Source: JAOAFZ01 sp964407325 (GTDB lineage Bacteria > Patescibacteriota > Microgenomatia > UBA1406 > GWC2-37-13). Taken from it: a stretch of DNA of 12,884 nt. Shown piece by piece: positions 1-6,612 of this stretch; position 1 is the first letter of the stretch; every line of letters begins with the position of its first letter. Below the pieces are notes generated by a model. It ran no database searches, had not been told where the DNA came from, and was given only the letters and a program-made list of their open reading frames with translations. The position numbers were made by a program, and so were the translations under genes. The stretch is from the NCBI GenBank assembly GCA_964407325.1, contig CAYOVA010000033.1, positions 1 through 12,884 on the forward strand, in the 5' to 3' direction.

Positions 1-2
1 TT

Positions 3-884
3 GCTTTAGGAGCGATTTTAGAAGGTCTTGCCCGAAGTTTAAGCAGTGGCAACAACACAGCGCTTCTTCACGACACATTGGCTCAAGTACATGCAAAAGA
101 TCAGTTTAGCCATGTACTAGGTCGTATTATGGCGATGGAACAACTGGCATTTGGAATATCAGCAATCGTCGGAGGGTTCCTTGCTACCTACAGTTTCGGC
201 TGGGTGATGTGGTTGTCAGCACTGTTTCAGGTTGTTTGTCTTGTACTTGCACTGTTTATCGAGGAGCCACGCATTCATATCGAAAAGCATGCCGGAAACG
301 TCTACGACCATTTGAAAAGTGCAATTGCAGAAGTCTGGCGTTCCGCAAAACTGCGGAAGCTCACCATTGCCAGTTCGTGGGGATATGCCTTTGGTGAAAC
401 TGCATGGACCTTCCAAGCCGCGTTTTTCAATCTGCTTTGGCCGGTGTGGGCAATTGGGATATCAAAAGGAACGTCAAATGTCATGGCGGCGGTCAGTTTT
501 CATTATGCAGGACGGATAATTGGGAAGTTTGGAGCTTTGCGCACCTGGCTGGTCGGAGATGTCTTAGGGCGGGCAATGAGCATTATCGCTGCGGCCTTTC
601 CTACCGTCGTCTCACCCGCGATATTGACCTTTGTATCAGCCTTCCACGGCACCGGAAGCGTGGCCAAAGAAGAACTTTTGCAGAAAGAATATAAACCTCA
701 TCAACGGGCGACAATGGGATCGGTAGTATCGTTTATGGGAAGCTTATTGTTTGCAGCCGTTTCGTTTGCAACCGGCTTGCTGGCAGATATATTTAGTGCG
801 CAAGTTGTGTTTTTGGGATTGCAGCTGTTGATGCTGCCAACGTTGGTGTGGATGTGGCGGGAGACGAAGAAGGATGGTGTATAA
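3..884 (+). CDS. MFS-type permease, C-terminal part (5' truncated by window edge)
   Basis: The reading frame is open to the left edge with no stop, so the gene begins outside the window and the first in-window start-like codons (TTG at 78) are internal. The visible ~293 residues are hydrophobic, with about six membrane segments. Near the left edge they carry the SLSSGNNTALLHDTL stretch followed by VLGR, a pattern known from the middle of major facilitator superfamily proteins, before the second six-helix half. The protein ends in a short basic tail (WRETKKDGV), as is usual for a cytoplasmic C-terminus. Substrate cannot be read from the sequence. A leaderless promoter for the next gene starts 50 nt after the stop. 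No U-tailed terminator is visible between them, only a 10-bp palindrome (907-916). The family call is fairly sure, the transported compound unknown. Confidence 0.8.
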   Translation, partial: ALGAILEGLARSLSSGNNTALLHDTLAQVHAKDQFSHVLGRIMAMEQLAFGISAIVGGFLATYSFGWVMWLSALFQVVCLVLALFIEEPRIHIEKHAGNVYDHLKSAIAEVWRSAKLRKLTIASSWGYAFGETAWTFQAAFFNLLWPVWAIGISKGTSNVMAAVSFHYAGRIIGKFGALRTWLVGDVLGRAMSIIAAAFPTVVSPAILTFVSAFHGTGSVAKEELLQKEYKPHQRATMGSVVSFMGSLLFAAVSFATGLLADIFSAQVVFLGLQLLMLPTLVWMWRETKKDGV

Positions 885-933
885 GCATACAGCGAAAGAA
901 CCGAATGATTGCAATCGTAGACTTTGCAAATGT

Positions 934-962
934 TTGACATTGTAATAAGCCTATAGTATAAT
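934..962 (+). promoter_or_regulatory. Consensus promoter for the 970 gene, leaderless layout
   Basis: TTGACA (934-939), a 17-nt spacer and TATAAT (957-962) form a perfect sigma-70-type consensus. The ATG at 970 lies 7 nt beyond the -10 box, so the transcript should start at or within a base or two of the start codon. No Shine-Dalgarno is present. Confidence 0.85.
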
Positions 963-969
963 TAGACCT

Positions 970-1656
970 ATGTCAGAAGCACTCAGTAGCTTATCAGAAC
1001 AAATAGCAGGTTTAGAAACTACTCACGACGGTGAGCAAGCTCTTCGTGAATTATCACCACTTCTTTTGCAACTCATACATGGTATTGCCAATGGCGAAAC
1101 AATCATACTTCATTCAAATACTCCAGGTGTTTTTCATACTGAATATCAACCAGCGACAGCATTAACTTTTGAGGAAGATATGATATCCAGGTTTAAAACT
1201 ACCTTAGAAGGAAGAAGAATTGCAGAGTTTTTTGGAAAAAGAGCTGAAAAATATGGTCTAACTGAGACAGACTTTAATATTATCGCACAACTCTATACTG
1301 AAGGTAAATTAAGAACCTATGATCAAGTAGTAATGAATGCACAACAAAGAAGTAGACAAAAGAAAATACCTTTTATGCAAGCAGTTTTCTCAATCGTTGC
1401 AGAGACTAATTTAAAACAGTTACCTCCAACTCCCGAAACTACTCTTCCTGAACAGTATGGGTATGAACCCGGCATTGCTGAAAGTCCACAACCTTCCCCA
1501 GATCCCCAAGCTACCCCACAAATTGATCTTACAGGTTTAGATAAATTAACCAGGCGTCTTGGGTGGAGATCAAGAGGAGATGTCGCACGTCCAAAAATAG
1601 ATAAAGGATCACTTCATAGAGAGCAAAACTTTAGAGACGCACAAAAGGAAGAGTAA
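970..1656 (+). CDS. Hypothetical protein, 228 aa, unrecognised
   Basis: I do not recognise a family. The start is fixed by the consensus promoter 7 nt upstream. Residues 1-150 read as a soluble, mostly helical region with acidic and basic faces (for example FKTTLEGRRIAEFFGKRAEKYGL). Residues ~150-185 form a proline-rich, low-complexity linker (PPTPETT, PQPSPDPQATP). The last ~40 residues are basic and polar (LTRRLGWRSRGDVARPK). No signal peptide or membrane segment is visible. A helical domain plus Pro-rich linker plus basic tail could suit a scaffold or nucleic-acid-associated protein, but that is only inference. The next gene has its own promoter, so the two need not be one operon, though both share the strong leaderless style. 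Confidence 0.8.
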   Translation: MSEALSSLSEQIAGLETTHDGEQALRELSPLLLQLIHGIANGETIILHSNTPGVFHTEYQPATALTFEEDMISRFKTTLEGRRIAEFFGKRAEKYGLTETDFNIIAQLYTEGKLRTYDQVVMNAQQRSRQKKIPFMQAVFSIVAETNLKQLPPTPETTLPEQYGYEPGIAESPQPSPDPQATPQIDLTGLDKLTRRLGWRSRGDVARPKIDKGSLHREQNFRDAQKEE

Positions 1657-1730
1657 TAGTCTAAAGGTGGGGAGGTAAATCAAACCTATCGATCTACCAC
1701 CCTAAAATTAAACCTATAGTACAATCTACA

Positions 1731-1739
1731 TGATATAAT
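1731..1739 (+). promoter_or_regulatory. Extended -10 promoter for the 1745 gene, leaderless
   Basis: TGATATAAT (TGn plus perfect TATAAT, 1734-1739) ends 5 nt before the ATG at 1745. No good -35 is present, which is typical of extended -10 promoters. The 75 nt upstream hold GGTGG/CCACC and AGGT/ACCT complementary arms (about 1666-1701) that could fold weakly but lack a T-tract. Confidence 0.75.
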
Positions 1740-1744
1740 ACCCT

Positions 1745-2698
1745 ATGACACGTGACGAACGCCCTCAAGGTTATATCGACAAATCACTTTTTGTAGATGA
1801 TGGGACACTTCAGACATTTGATCAAATTCCTGTATATGATCCAAGTGTGTATACCCATGCTGTTTTTCAGGCTGCACCGAAATTGTTTGAAATGCCGGTA
1901 AACCGGCTTAACATGGCAGACGGAACTGTTTTACTTCCTATCCTGGCCAATCATCGCTTAAGAATCCAGAATCCAACTTTTTTTAATCGTCTACCAGGCG
2001 CAAAACGGGAAGAAATTGCAGCTGCAGCATATATGTTTGATAGTGTAAACAATGCCATTATTGCTTTAGGAACCGATGGTATTCAGTATGTTATCGACTG
2101 CCGCTACTATGGAGTTGCGGAGGCCCAACAGGAACAAACACGTGATACCATTCCTTTTCGAGCAACAAACAGTGACGGCTCGTTATTTGTACTCTTTGAT
2201 GCTGGTGAACCACGCCCTTTTGACCCCGCAGATGCCGGTATTTTTATCCCTGAAGTTGACACAGATAAAGTGCACACAGTTGTTTCACTGGGAAAAGGTG
2301 AAAAAGGAATACAAGGTGCAATACAGCGCCATGCTGATTTTTACCTGAACATACTTATGCTTGCTGATCCGAGAAGACATGAATATATGCTTGACCTGGA
2401 AATGGGGCAGATTCGCCAAGCATACTTGCGATTACGGGGAGAAGAAGTTGCCTCTATATTTCCAACTGGATTTATCGAAGAAAAATATCAGGCAGCGTCC
2501 CGCAACTTCTCACGTATGCGGCTATCTCAATTACTTCAGGCTACACGAATAACAAGAGAAGATGCAAAAAGTATTAAGACAGTTATCGAAATGGTCGAAG
2601 CAGGAGAGGTAGAAACACAAGCAAATGTAGATGCGTTGAAAAAGCGATTTAGTGAGTTAAAGAGATCTTCCTTGATTACCGATAGTTTGGGGAAGTAA
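1745..2698 (+). CDS. Hypothetical protein, 317 aa, unrecognised
   Basis: No family is recognised. The ATG is set by the extended -10 box 5 nt upstream. There is no signal peptide or membrane span. Residues ~1-190 look like a mixed alpha/beta globular region (for example YMFDSVNNAIIALGTDGIQYVIDCRYYGV, here only described as a beta-rich stretch). From ~195 to the end the protein is helical and charged, finishing in a coiled-coil-like stretch (VDALKKRFSELKRS). It follows the 970 gene on the same strand but has an independent promoter. It ends before a hairpin-rich gap and a convergent minus-strand gene. Confidence 0.8.
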   Translation: MTRDERPQGYIDKSLFVDDGTLQTFDQIPVYDPSVYTHAVFQAAPKLFEMPVNRLNMADGTVLLPILANHRLRIQNPTFFNRLPGAKREEIAAAAYMFDSVNNAIIALGTDGIQYVIDCRYYGVAEAQQEQTRDTIPFRATNSDGSLFVLFDAGEPRPFDPADAGIFIPEVDTDKVHTVVSLGKGEKGIQGAIQRHADFYLNILMLADPRRHEYMLDLEMGQIRQAYLRLRGEEVASIFPTGFIEEKYQAASRNFSRMRLSQLLQATRITREDAKSIKTVIEMVEAGEVETQANVDALKKRFSELKRSSLITDSLGK

Positions 2699-2728
2699 AG
2701 ATTTTGGAGCTTTGCTTACAGAAAAGCG

Positions 2729-2752
2729 GTAGTCGAGTATTTCTCGTTCTAC
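2729..2752. repeat. Imperfect hairpin after the 1745 gene
   Basis: GTAG (2729-2732) and CGAG (2734-2737) pair with CTCG (2743-2746) and CTAC (2749-2752) around a TATTT loop. No T-tract follows on either strand, so intrinsic termination is not evident. Confidence 0.45.
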
Positions 2753-2760
2753 TACAATAG

Positions 2761-2807
2761 GTAATTTGACAGGGAGCGCATGTGCGCCCCCTGTCTGTGC
2801 GGATTAC
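2761..2807. terminator. Strong GC hairpin between convergent genes (possible bidirectional terminator without U-tract)
   Basis: GACAGGG (2768-2774) pairs with CCCTGTC (2789-2795), and GCGC (2776-2779) with GCGC (2784-2787), with one A/C mismatch and an ATGT loop. Outer GTAAT (2761-2765) can pair with ATTAC (2803-2807). It lies between a plus-strand gene ending at 2698 and a minus-strand gene ending at 2846, where a terminator is expected. Neither side has a U-tract, so a role in transcript-end protection or Rho-type termination is equally possible. Confidence 0.5.
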
Positions 2808-2845
2808 TGAGAACCCTTGTTATCGCGGGTTGCAGACACCAGAGA

Positions 2846-3241
2846 TCATCTGCGCCTCGCCCACAGGTCGCCTTCCGGAAATACGTCCGGTCGGGTGCCT
2901 ATAAGCCTAAGGTTGGTTGAATGGGTACTATAGCGGTGGATGGAGCCGTCCGGCTTTAATCTCACCAGCACTTTGTTATCGGCAGTATCCCGGGCAGTGT
3001 AGACCGCCCACCATTTGTTCATCCTGAACTCGTACCCGAGCAGCTGCCCATTGTGAAACCGGTTTGCAATGCGATCGGGGTCTTCTTCGATTGCCCTGTT
3101 ATACGCACGGTTGTACGACCCATGAGCATACTGTAAAAACAGTGCTGAGAAAATCATCGTCTCAAGCACGATCAGCAACGCCACCCGAACCTCCTGCGAC
3201 AGACTGTTCATGAAATGCTGGAATTGAATCATGCCTTCCAT
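2846..3241 (-). CDS. Small membrane-anchored hypothetical protein, 131 aa
   Basis: The start at 3241 is chosen over an upstream in-frame ATG because a perfect AGGAGG (complement of 3250-3255) lies 8 nt before it, one of the few real Shine-Dalgarno sites in the window. Residues ~16-40 form one membrane segment (VALLIVLETMIFSALFLQYAHG). The rest is a soluble basic domain ending in WARRR, with a beta-type stretch NKVLVRLKPDGSIHRYS. No family is recognised. It is GC-richer than most neighbours and ends in TGA, the only TGA stop among the intact genes. A single N-terminal anchor with a ~90-residue domain is what the sequence shows; function is unknown. Confidence 0.7.
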   Translation of the reverse strand: MEGMIQFQHFMNSLSQEVRVALLIVLETMIFSALFLQYAHGSYNRAYNRAIEEDPDRIANRFHNGQLLGYEFRMNKWWAVYTARDTADNKVLVRLKPDGSIHRYSTHSTNLRLIGTRPDVFPEGDLWARRR

Positions 3242-3330
3242 TGGATTGCCCTCCTCTACGAAATACGAATACTGCTGTAGCAAAACGTCTCACCAGCCAG
3301 CTAATGACAGGTCAGGTTACCACGTGTGCA

Positions 3331-3339
3331 ATTATAGCA
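3331..3339 (-). promoter_or_regulatory. Extended -10 promoter for the 2846-3241 gene
   Basis: On the minus strand, TGC precedes a perfect TATAAT (complement of 3331-3336). Transcription would begin near 3324 and give an ~80-nt leader with the Shine-Dalgarno, unlike the leaderless genes. It diverges from the toxin promoter at 3351-3379. Confidence 0.6.
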
Positions 3340-3350
3340 TAGATGAGTTA

Positions 3351-3379
3351 TTGCATTACATAACTTTTCACAGTATAAT
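3351..3379 (+). promoter_or_regulatory. Promoter of the toxin-immunity cassette
   Basis: TTGCAT (3351-3356), a 17-nt spacer and TATAAT (3374-3379). The predicted start near 3386 leaves a leader of ~25 nt before the ATG at 3412, with no clear Shine-Dalgarno. Confidence 0.7.
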
Positions 3380-3411
3380 TCCTCCTATCAATTATTTATC
3401 CAGTAGTGATA

Positions 3412-5382
3412 ATGAAATCTGCAAATAATAGTATGCACAATACTGCTGAAACCGAAAATAAAACACCGGTAAAACAGCAAAAAATACGATCTCCAAAGGC
3501 CAACTTCTGGCGGAATGTACTATGGTATGTTTTAGGGTCGATAGCAATTAGTTTATTTATTGAACAAACCCTCCTGTTTTCGCTTGCACTTATCCTGTTT
3601 ATTTCGTATCGCACTGTTGTTAAAACAGGTTCGTGGAAGGGAATGTTTGCGCCGGTAATTGGTTCCAGCCTTATGCAGCTGCTGTATTTTTTTAGCGTTC
3701 GAGTGGAAGTAGCAGATATGGGGGTGTTTTTAGTGTATCAAGCGGTATCTTTGCTTGGTGTTGCTGCTGTTGCAGGTATTGGTGCTGGAATTGGCTATCT
3801 GGTGGTGCGGAACAGGCGAAACAAAGAAGAAATGGAGCAGAAAGCAAGGCAGGAAAAAAAGCAGTTTCAGGAGCGGGTAAAGAAAATGACAGCTGTTCTC
3901 ATATTGGGAGCATTTATGGGAATGCAGGTATTTGCTCCTGTTGGTGTTGCTGCCGCCACAGTTATGAGCAATGGAAAGACCAAGCAGTCGATCGATGAGT
4001 TTATCAAAACATACGATGAAAATGCAGACTACCAGCCGCATACCGAACCAATTGTAGAATATGTTGGTGGAAGCGGCCTGGCAAGAGGGGGAGGTGCTGA
4101 AAATGGCACGCACGTAAATACGAATGAAACTCTCCAGCTACCCCACTATCCGCAGCCAGTTCAGAACAAAAATATCTTTGTATCGGCGTACAACGGAATA
4201 AGCGGATGGGTAGGGCAACTGGGAAAGGAAGTTGTTAAAGCAGCCGGAAATGGAATCCAGTATTTGGAAAAGAATGCGACCAATCCCGGCAAAATGGCAC
4301 AGGACATCTCGTATATTGCAGCCAACCACGATAAGTGGCGGCTCGAGGGCGCTCGCGACAAGGTAGGAGGCCAGCTACAGGGAATATGGGGAGTACTCAG
4401 CAACCCGATGCAGGCAATACAACACATTGCTGTGCCAGTCGCAGAAGTGGTAAAAACATATGTGCTGGACAGTGTGGTGTATGCAATGGAACATCCGCTG
4501 CAGGCAGTCCAGGCTGTGATAAGTGCTCCCTTTGTCGGTGCAACTTCGTTTTTTGCAAACTCTGTGAACAATTCAGTAAGCAAGAATTATCACGGCGGCT
4601 GGCAGGGATTGAACAATGATGTTGCAACCGCACTCGAAAATCCGGAAACATATTGGAATGTAGTACAGGCACCCTTTACCGAGCGCACTGTCGAGCTGTT
4701 TGAAGAAGGGGAGTACTTTCAAGCAATGGCGCGAGCAGAAGGGGAGATGGGAGTAGAGGTAGTGGAGCTTGCTGTGGGGGAGGCAGCTATTGCGAGGTTG
4801 CCGGGGGCTGCGGGGAGGGTGATGGCGAAAGTGGAAAGAGTAATGGGTCGGGAACAGACAGTAGATGAAGTTATGCTTTCCTATACTCCACTTGATCAAG
4901 ATTTTTTTAGAAATTCTGGATTATCACCTCAAGATTTTCATAAAGTGCAAATACTCAACAAAGCTTTTGGATTGAAGGCAGATTTATCAAATTGGGAAGA
5001 AGGAGCTGTTCAACACATGATAACAGGGGAGGTAAATAAGAGAGGAAAAGTTGTTGGATTGCATTCCGTACCTGAAGAAGCATCTCCAGCAAGAATTATC
5101 GAAGGTACAAAAACCGTCCCTGATAAAAATGGTGTTTTTCAAGCACAAGTTGAATTGTATGGTATGCCAAAATCCAATAATGGAGGAGTTACAACATTAT
5201 TTCCGGAACATTGGAGTCATGAAAGAAAAATATATGAAGTTAACTCAGCTTATATGAATAAAAAATATATACCTGAAGATGACATCTATGAGGGAATATC
5301 AGATAGTGGGGTCACTATACGTATGTATATAAACGAAGAATCAGGTAAAATTAAATCACCGTTCCCAGTTTATGAACCATAA
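3412..5382 (+). CDS. Polymorphic-toxin-like protein with N-terminal membrane region and C-terminal EndoU-type RNase domain
   Basis: 656 aa from the ATG; an in-frame GTG at 3406 would add two residues. Residues ~32-70, ~78-98 and ~105-133 are membrane segments. A charged coiled-coil-like stretch (EEMEQKARQEKKQFQERVKK) follows, then another hydrophobic segment at ~160-184. The middle (~190-480) is a Gly/Ala-rich passenger with repeated amphipathic helices. The last ~125 residues match the bacterial EndoU nuclease pattern: VQHMITGEVN (H535), GKVVGLHS (H551), TTLFPEHWS, SGVTIRMYIN (T635) and a terminal FPVY. A His-His-Thr triad is the known EndoU active site, and these residues fit it. Known EndoU effectors of contact-dependent inhibition cleave RNA, often tRNA. 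Base composition becomes AT-richer from about 4860, at the toxin domain. The following gene overlaps it by 11 nt. Delivery route is unclear: no CdiA, Rhs or LXG domain is seen. Confidence 0.8.
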   Translation: MKSANNSMHNTAETENKTPVKQQKIRSPKANFWRNVLWYVLGSIAISLFIEQTLLFSLALILFISYRTVVKTGSWKGMFAPVIGSSLMQLLYFFSVRVEVADMGVFLVYQAVSLLGVAAVAGIGAGIGYLVVRNRRNKEEMEQKARQEKKQFQERVKKMTAVLILGAFMGMQVFAPVGVAAATVMSNGKTKQSIDEFIKTYDENADYQPHTEPIVEYVGGSGLARGGGAENGTHVNTNETLQLPHYPQPVQNKNIFVSAYNGISGWVGQLGKEVVKAAGNGIQYLEKNATNPGKMAQDISYIAANHDKWRLEGARDKVGGQLQGIWGVLSNPMQAIQHIAVPVAEVVKTYVLDSVVYAMEHPLQAVQAVISAPFVGATSFFANSVNNSVSKNYHGGWQGLNNDVATALENPETYWNVVQAPFTERTVELFEEGEYFQAMARAEGEMGVEVVELAVGEAAIARLPGAAGRVMAKVERVMGREQTVDEVMLSYTPLDQDFFRNSGLSPQDFHKVQILNKAFGLKADLSNWEEGAVQHMITGEVNKRGKVVGLHSVPEEASPARIIEGTKTVPDKNGVFQAQVELYGMPKSNNGGVTTLFPEHWSHERKIYEVNSAYMNKKYIPEDDIYEGISDSGVTIRMYINEESGKIKSPFPVYEP

Positions 5383-5749
5383 TATGTCAATCTCGTATAA
5401 ATTAGTAGAAAGATTAATAGAAGGATCTGAAAAAAAAGATATTTCAATTCTTCTTCCAGATGAATATAAACAAGTTCAGTTCTTCTTGAACGGCACAATG
5501 ATAAAGACTAACGATGAAACAATAAATTGGGTAATTCAAGGAATAGAAGAAGTTATAGATGGAAAGTCAGAAACATTAGATCGTGACGGAGATGTGTATG
5601 GTTTAGAAATTAAAAAAGACTTAACTAGAGCATACAACATCTTCGATGATGAAAAAGATATAGTCAATGAATGTACAATTGAAACAAATAGTCTTCTTGA
5701 ACTTGCTAAGGAATGGAGAAAAGAACTCCAGAACTTTAGGTTGAAATAG
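5372..5749 (+). CDS. Probable immunity protein to the EndoU-like toxin
   Basis: 125 aa from the ATG at 5372, which overlaps the toxin stop by 11 nt. A second in-frame ATG at 5384, just after the toxin stop, gives 121 aa and is equally possible. The product is acidic, soluble and small, with no signal or membrane segment. I recognise no family. The call rests on position: a small acidic protein overlapping the 3' end of a polymorphic toxin gene is the classic place for cognate immunity. The coding sequence shares the AT-rich composition of the toxin domain rather than that of the toxin's N-terminus, as expected for a toxin/immunity module exchanged as one unit. Overlap suggests translational coupling. 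Confidence 0.65.
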   Translation: MNHNMSISYKLVERLIEGSEKKDISILLPDEYKQVQFFLNGTMIKTNDETINWVIQGIEEVIDGKSETLDRDGDVYGLEIKKDLTRAYNIFDDEKDIVNECTIETNSLLELAKEWRKELQNFRLK

Positions 5750-5775
5750 TAAAGCAACGCCCTCTTACTTCAATT

Positions 5776-5781
5776 TATACT
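5776..5781 (+). promoter_or_regulatory. Possible internal -10 box for the second immunity gene
   Basis: TATACT ends 6 nt before the ATG at 5788, the spacing of the window's leaderless promoters. No convincing -35 or TGn extension was found, so it is tentative. If real, immunity could be made independently of the toxin. Confidence 0.4.
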
Positions 5782-5787
5782 TAATTT

Positions 5788-6153
5788 ATGAATATACAAG
5801 ATATCAATACATTTGAGGATCAGCAAAATTTTAGAAAACAATATCCAAAGATTACTCAGCTTTTTGGAGCTTATTTCAATGAAGATGCACTTGAGCCAGA
5901 TGATGACAATCAAATGCAAAGAACGACTCAAGATGTGTTAGATGAATATGTAAAATTACATAAAGGGGATCTTGATGGAACAATAGAAGAATTAAATACA
6001 TTACTACAAAGTTATCGTTCTGAACAAGAAATCGATACAGCTTTAGATTTACTATCTCTAAGAGTTGCTCCTACTAAAGAAGAATATCCAACTTATCGAA
6101 TATGGCTTGAACATTTAATTGAATTTTTTAAAGAAGAAGTTGAAAAGAAATAA
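5788..6153 (+). CDS. CdiI-like immunity protein, 121 aa
   Basis: Small, acidic and helical. The order of motifs, YPKITQLFGAYFNEDAL near residue 19, TIEELNTLL near 64, then EEYPTYRIWLEHLIEFF near the C-terminus, follows the pattern I know from the family annotated as contact-dependent growth inhibition immunity (CdiI_2 type: YPxL..FF..YF..D, ..EL..LL.., ..WL..). The next gene has the same motif order and looks like a diverged paralogue. No Shine-Dalgarno; a TATACT lies 6 nt upstream of the ATG. It sits third in the toxin cassette, so it may be cognate immunity or an orphan kept against other strains' toxins. Family recognition is from memory and moderately sure. Confidence 0.7.
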   Translation: MNIQDINTFEDQQNFRKQYPKITQLFGAYFNEDALEPDDDNQMQRTTQDVLDEYVKLHKGDLDGTIEELNTLLQSYRSEQEIDTALDLLSLRVAPTKEEYPTYRIWLEHLIEFFKEEVEKK

Positions 6154-6174
6154 GAGTAAATTGCTAATAGTTTC

Positions 6175-6588
6175 ATGAAGAGAGGATACAAGCTTTGTAA
6201 CACTGCATCAATGAAAAATAATAATTTAGAAATAAACAAAGGTTTAGTTTACGATCAAACTGATTTTTATAACAATATTCCGAACAGATATCCAAATCTT
6301 CATTATTTCTTTTCCAATTTTAGAGGAGATGATTTAGATGTGACAATTCCTGAAATACTTCAAGAATTTATTGAAACACATCAGAATAATAAAGAAAAAT
6401 TAAAATTGACTGTTCAAGAACTAAATCAACTTATAAATGAAAACTGGGATGAGAAATATTTAAAGGAAATCATGGTTAAACTTGAAGCTTGGATGTCAAT
6501 TGAAGATGATGAATTTAAACCTTCTGCACATACTTATAAGGAATGGATTGTTGACTTAAAAAAAGAGTTAGAGAAGACTTTGCAATAA
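6175..6588 (+). CDS. CdiI-like immunity protein, paralogue of the previous gene
   Basis: 137 aa from the ATG at 6175. An internal ATG at 6211 (MKNNNLEINK) gives 125 aa, closer to the paralogue's length, and may be the true start; neither has a Shine-Dalgarno. Motifs line up with the preceding gene: RYPNLHYFFSNFRGDDLD against QYPKITQLFGAYFNEDAL, TVQELNQLI against TIEELNTLL, and YKEWIVDLKKELEK against YRIWLEHLIEFFKEE. The product is acidic, lysine-rich and helical. Very AT-rich like the toxin domain. Its stop codon lies inside the stem of an intrinsic terminator that ends the cassette. Confidence 0.65.
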   Translation: MKRGYKLCNTASMKNNNLEINKGLVYDQTDFYNNIPNRYPNLHYFFSNFRGDDLDVTIPEILQEFIETHQNNKEKLKLTVQELNQLINENWDEKYLKEIMVKLEAWMSIEDDEFKPSAHTYKEWIVDLKKELEKTLQ

Positions 6589-6612
6589 GGTATTGCAAAG
6601 TAAGAGTTTTTT
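6578..6612 (+). terminator. Intrinsic terminator of the toxin-immunity cassette
   Basis: CTTTGCAATA (6578-6587) pairs perfectly with TATTGCAAAG (6591-6600) around a 3-nt loop, and six T residues follow at 6607-6612. The stem overlaps the stop codon of the last immunity gene. The convergent gene ends at 6611, so its stop codon shares the T-tract. Confidence 0.75.

Noticed and set aside
3242..3283. 14-residue upstream extension of the small membrane protein
   Set aside because: The internal ATG has a perfect AGGAGG at 8 nt; the upstream ATG has none.
4161..4899. Long antisense ORFs within the toxin gene
   Set aside because: They are shadows of a well-supported gene, rich in Cys, Ser and Leu, without promoters or initiation signals.
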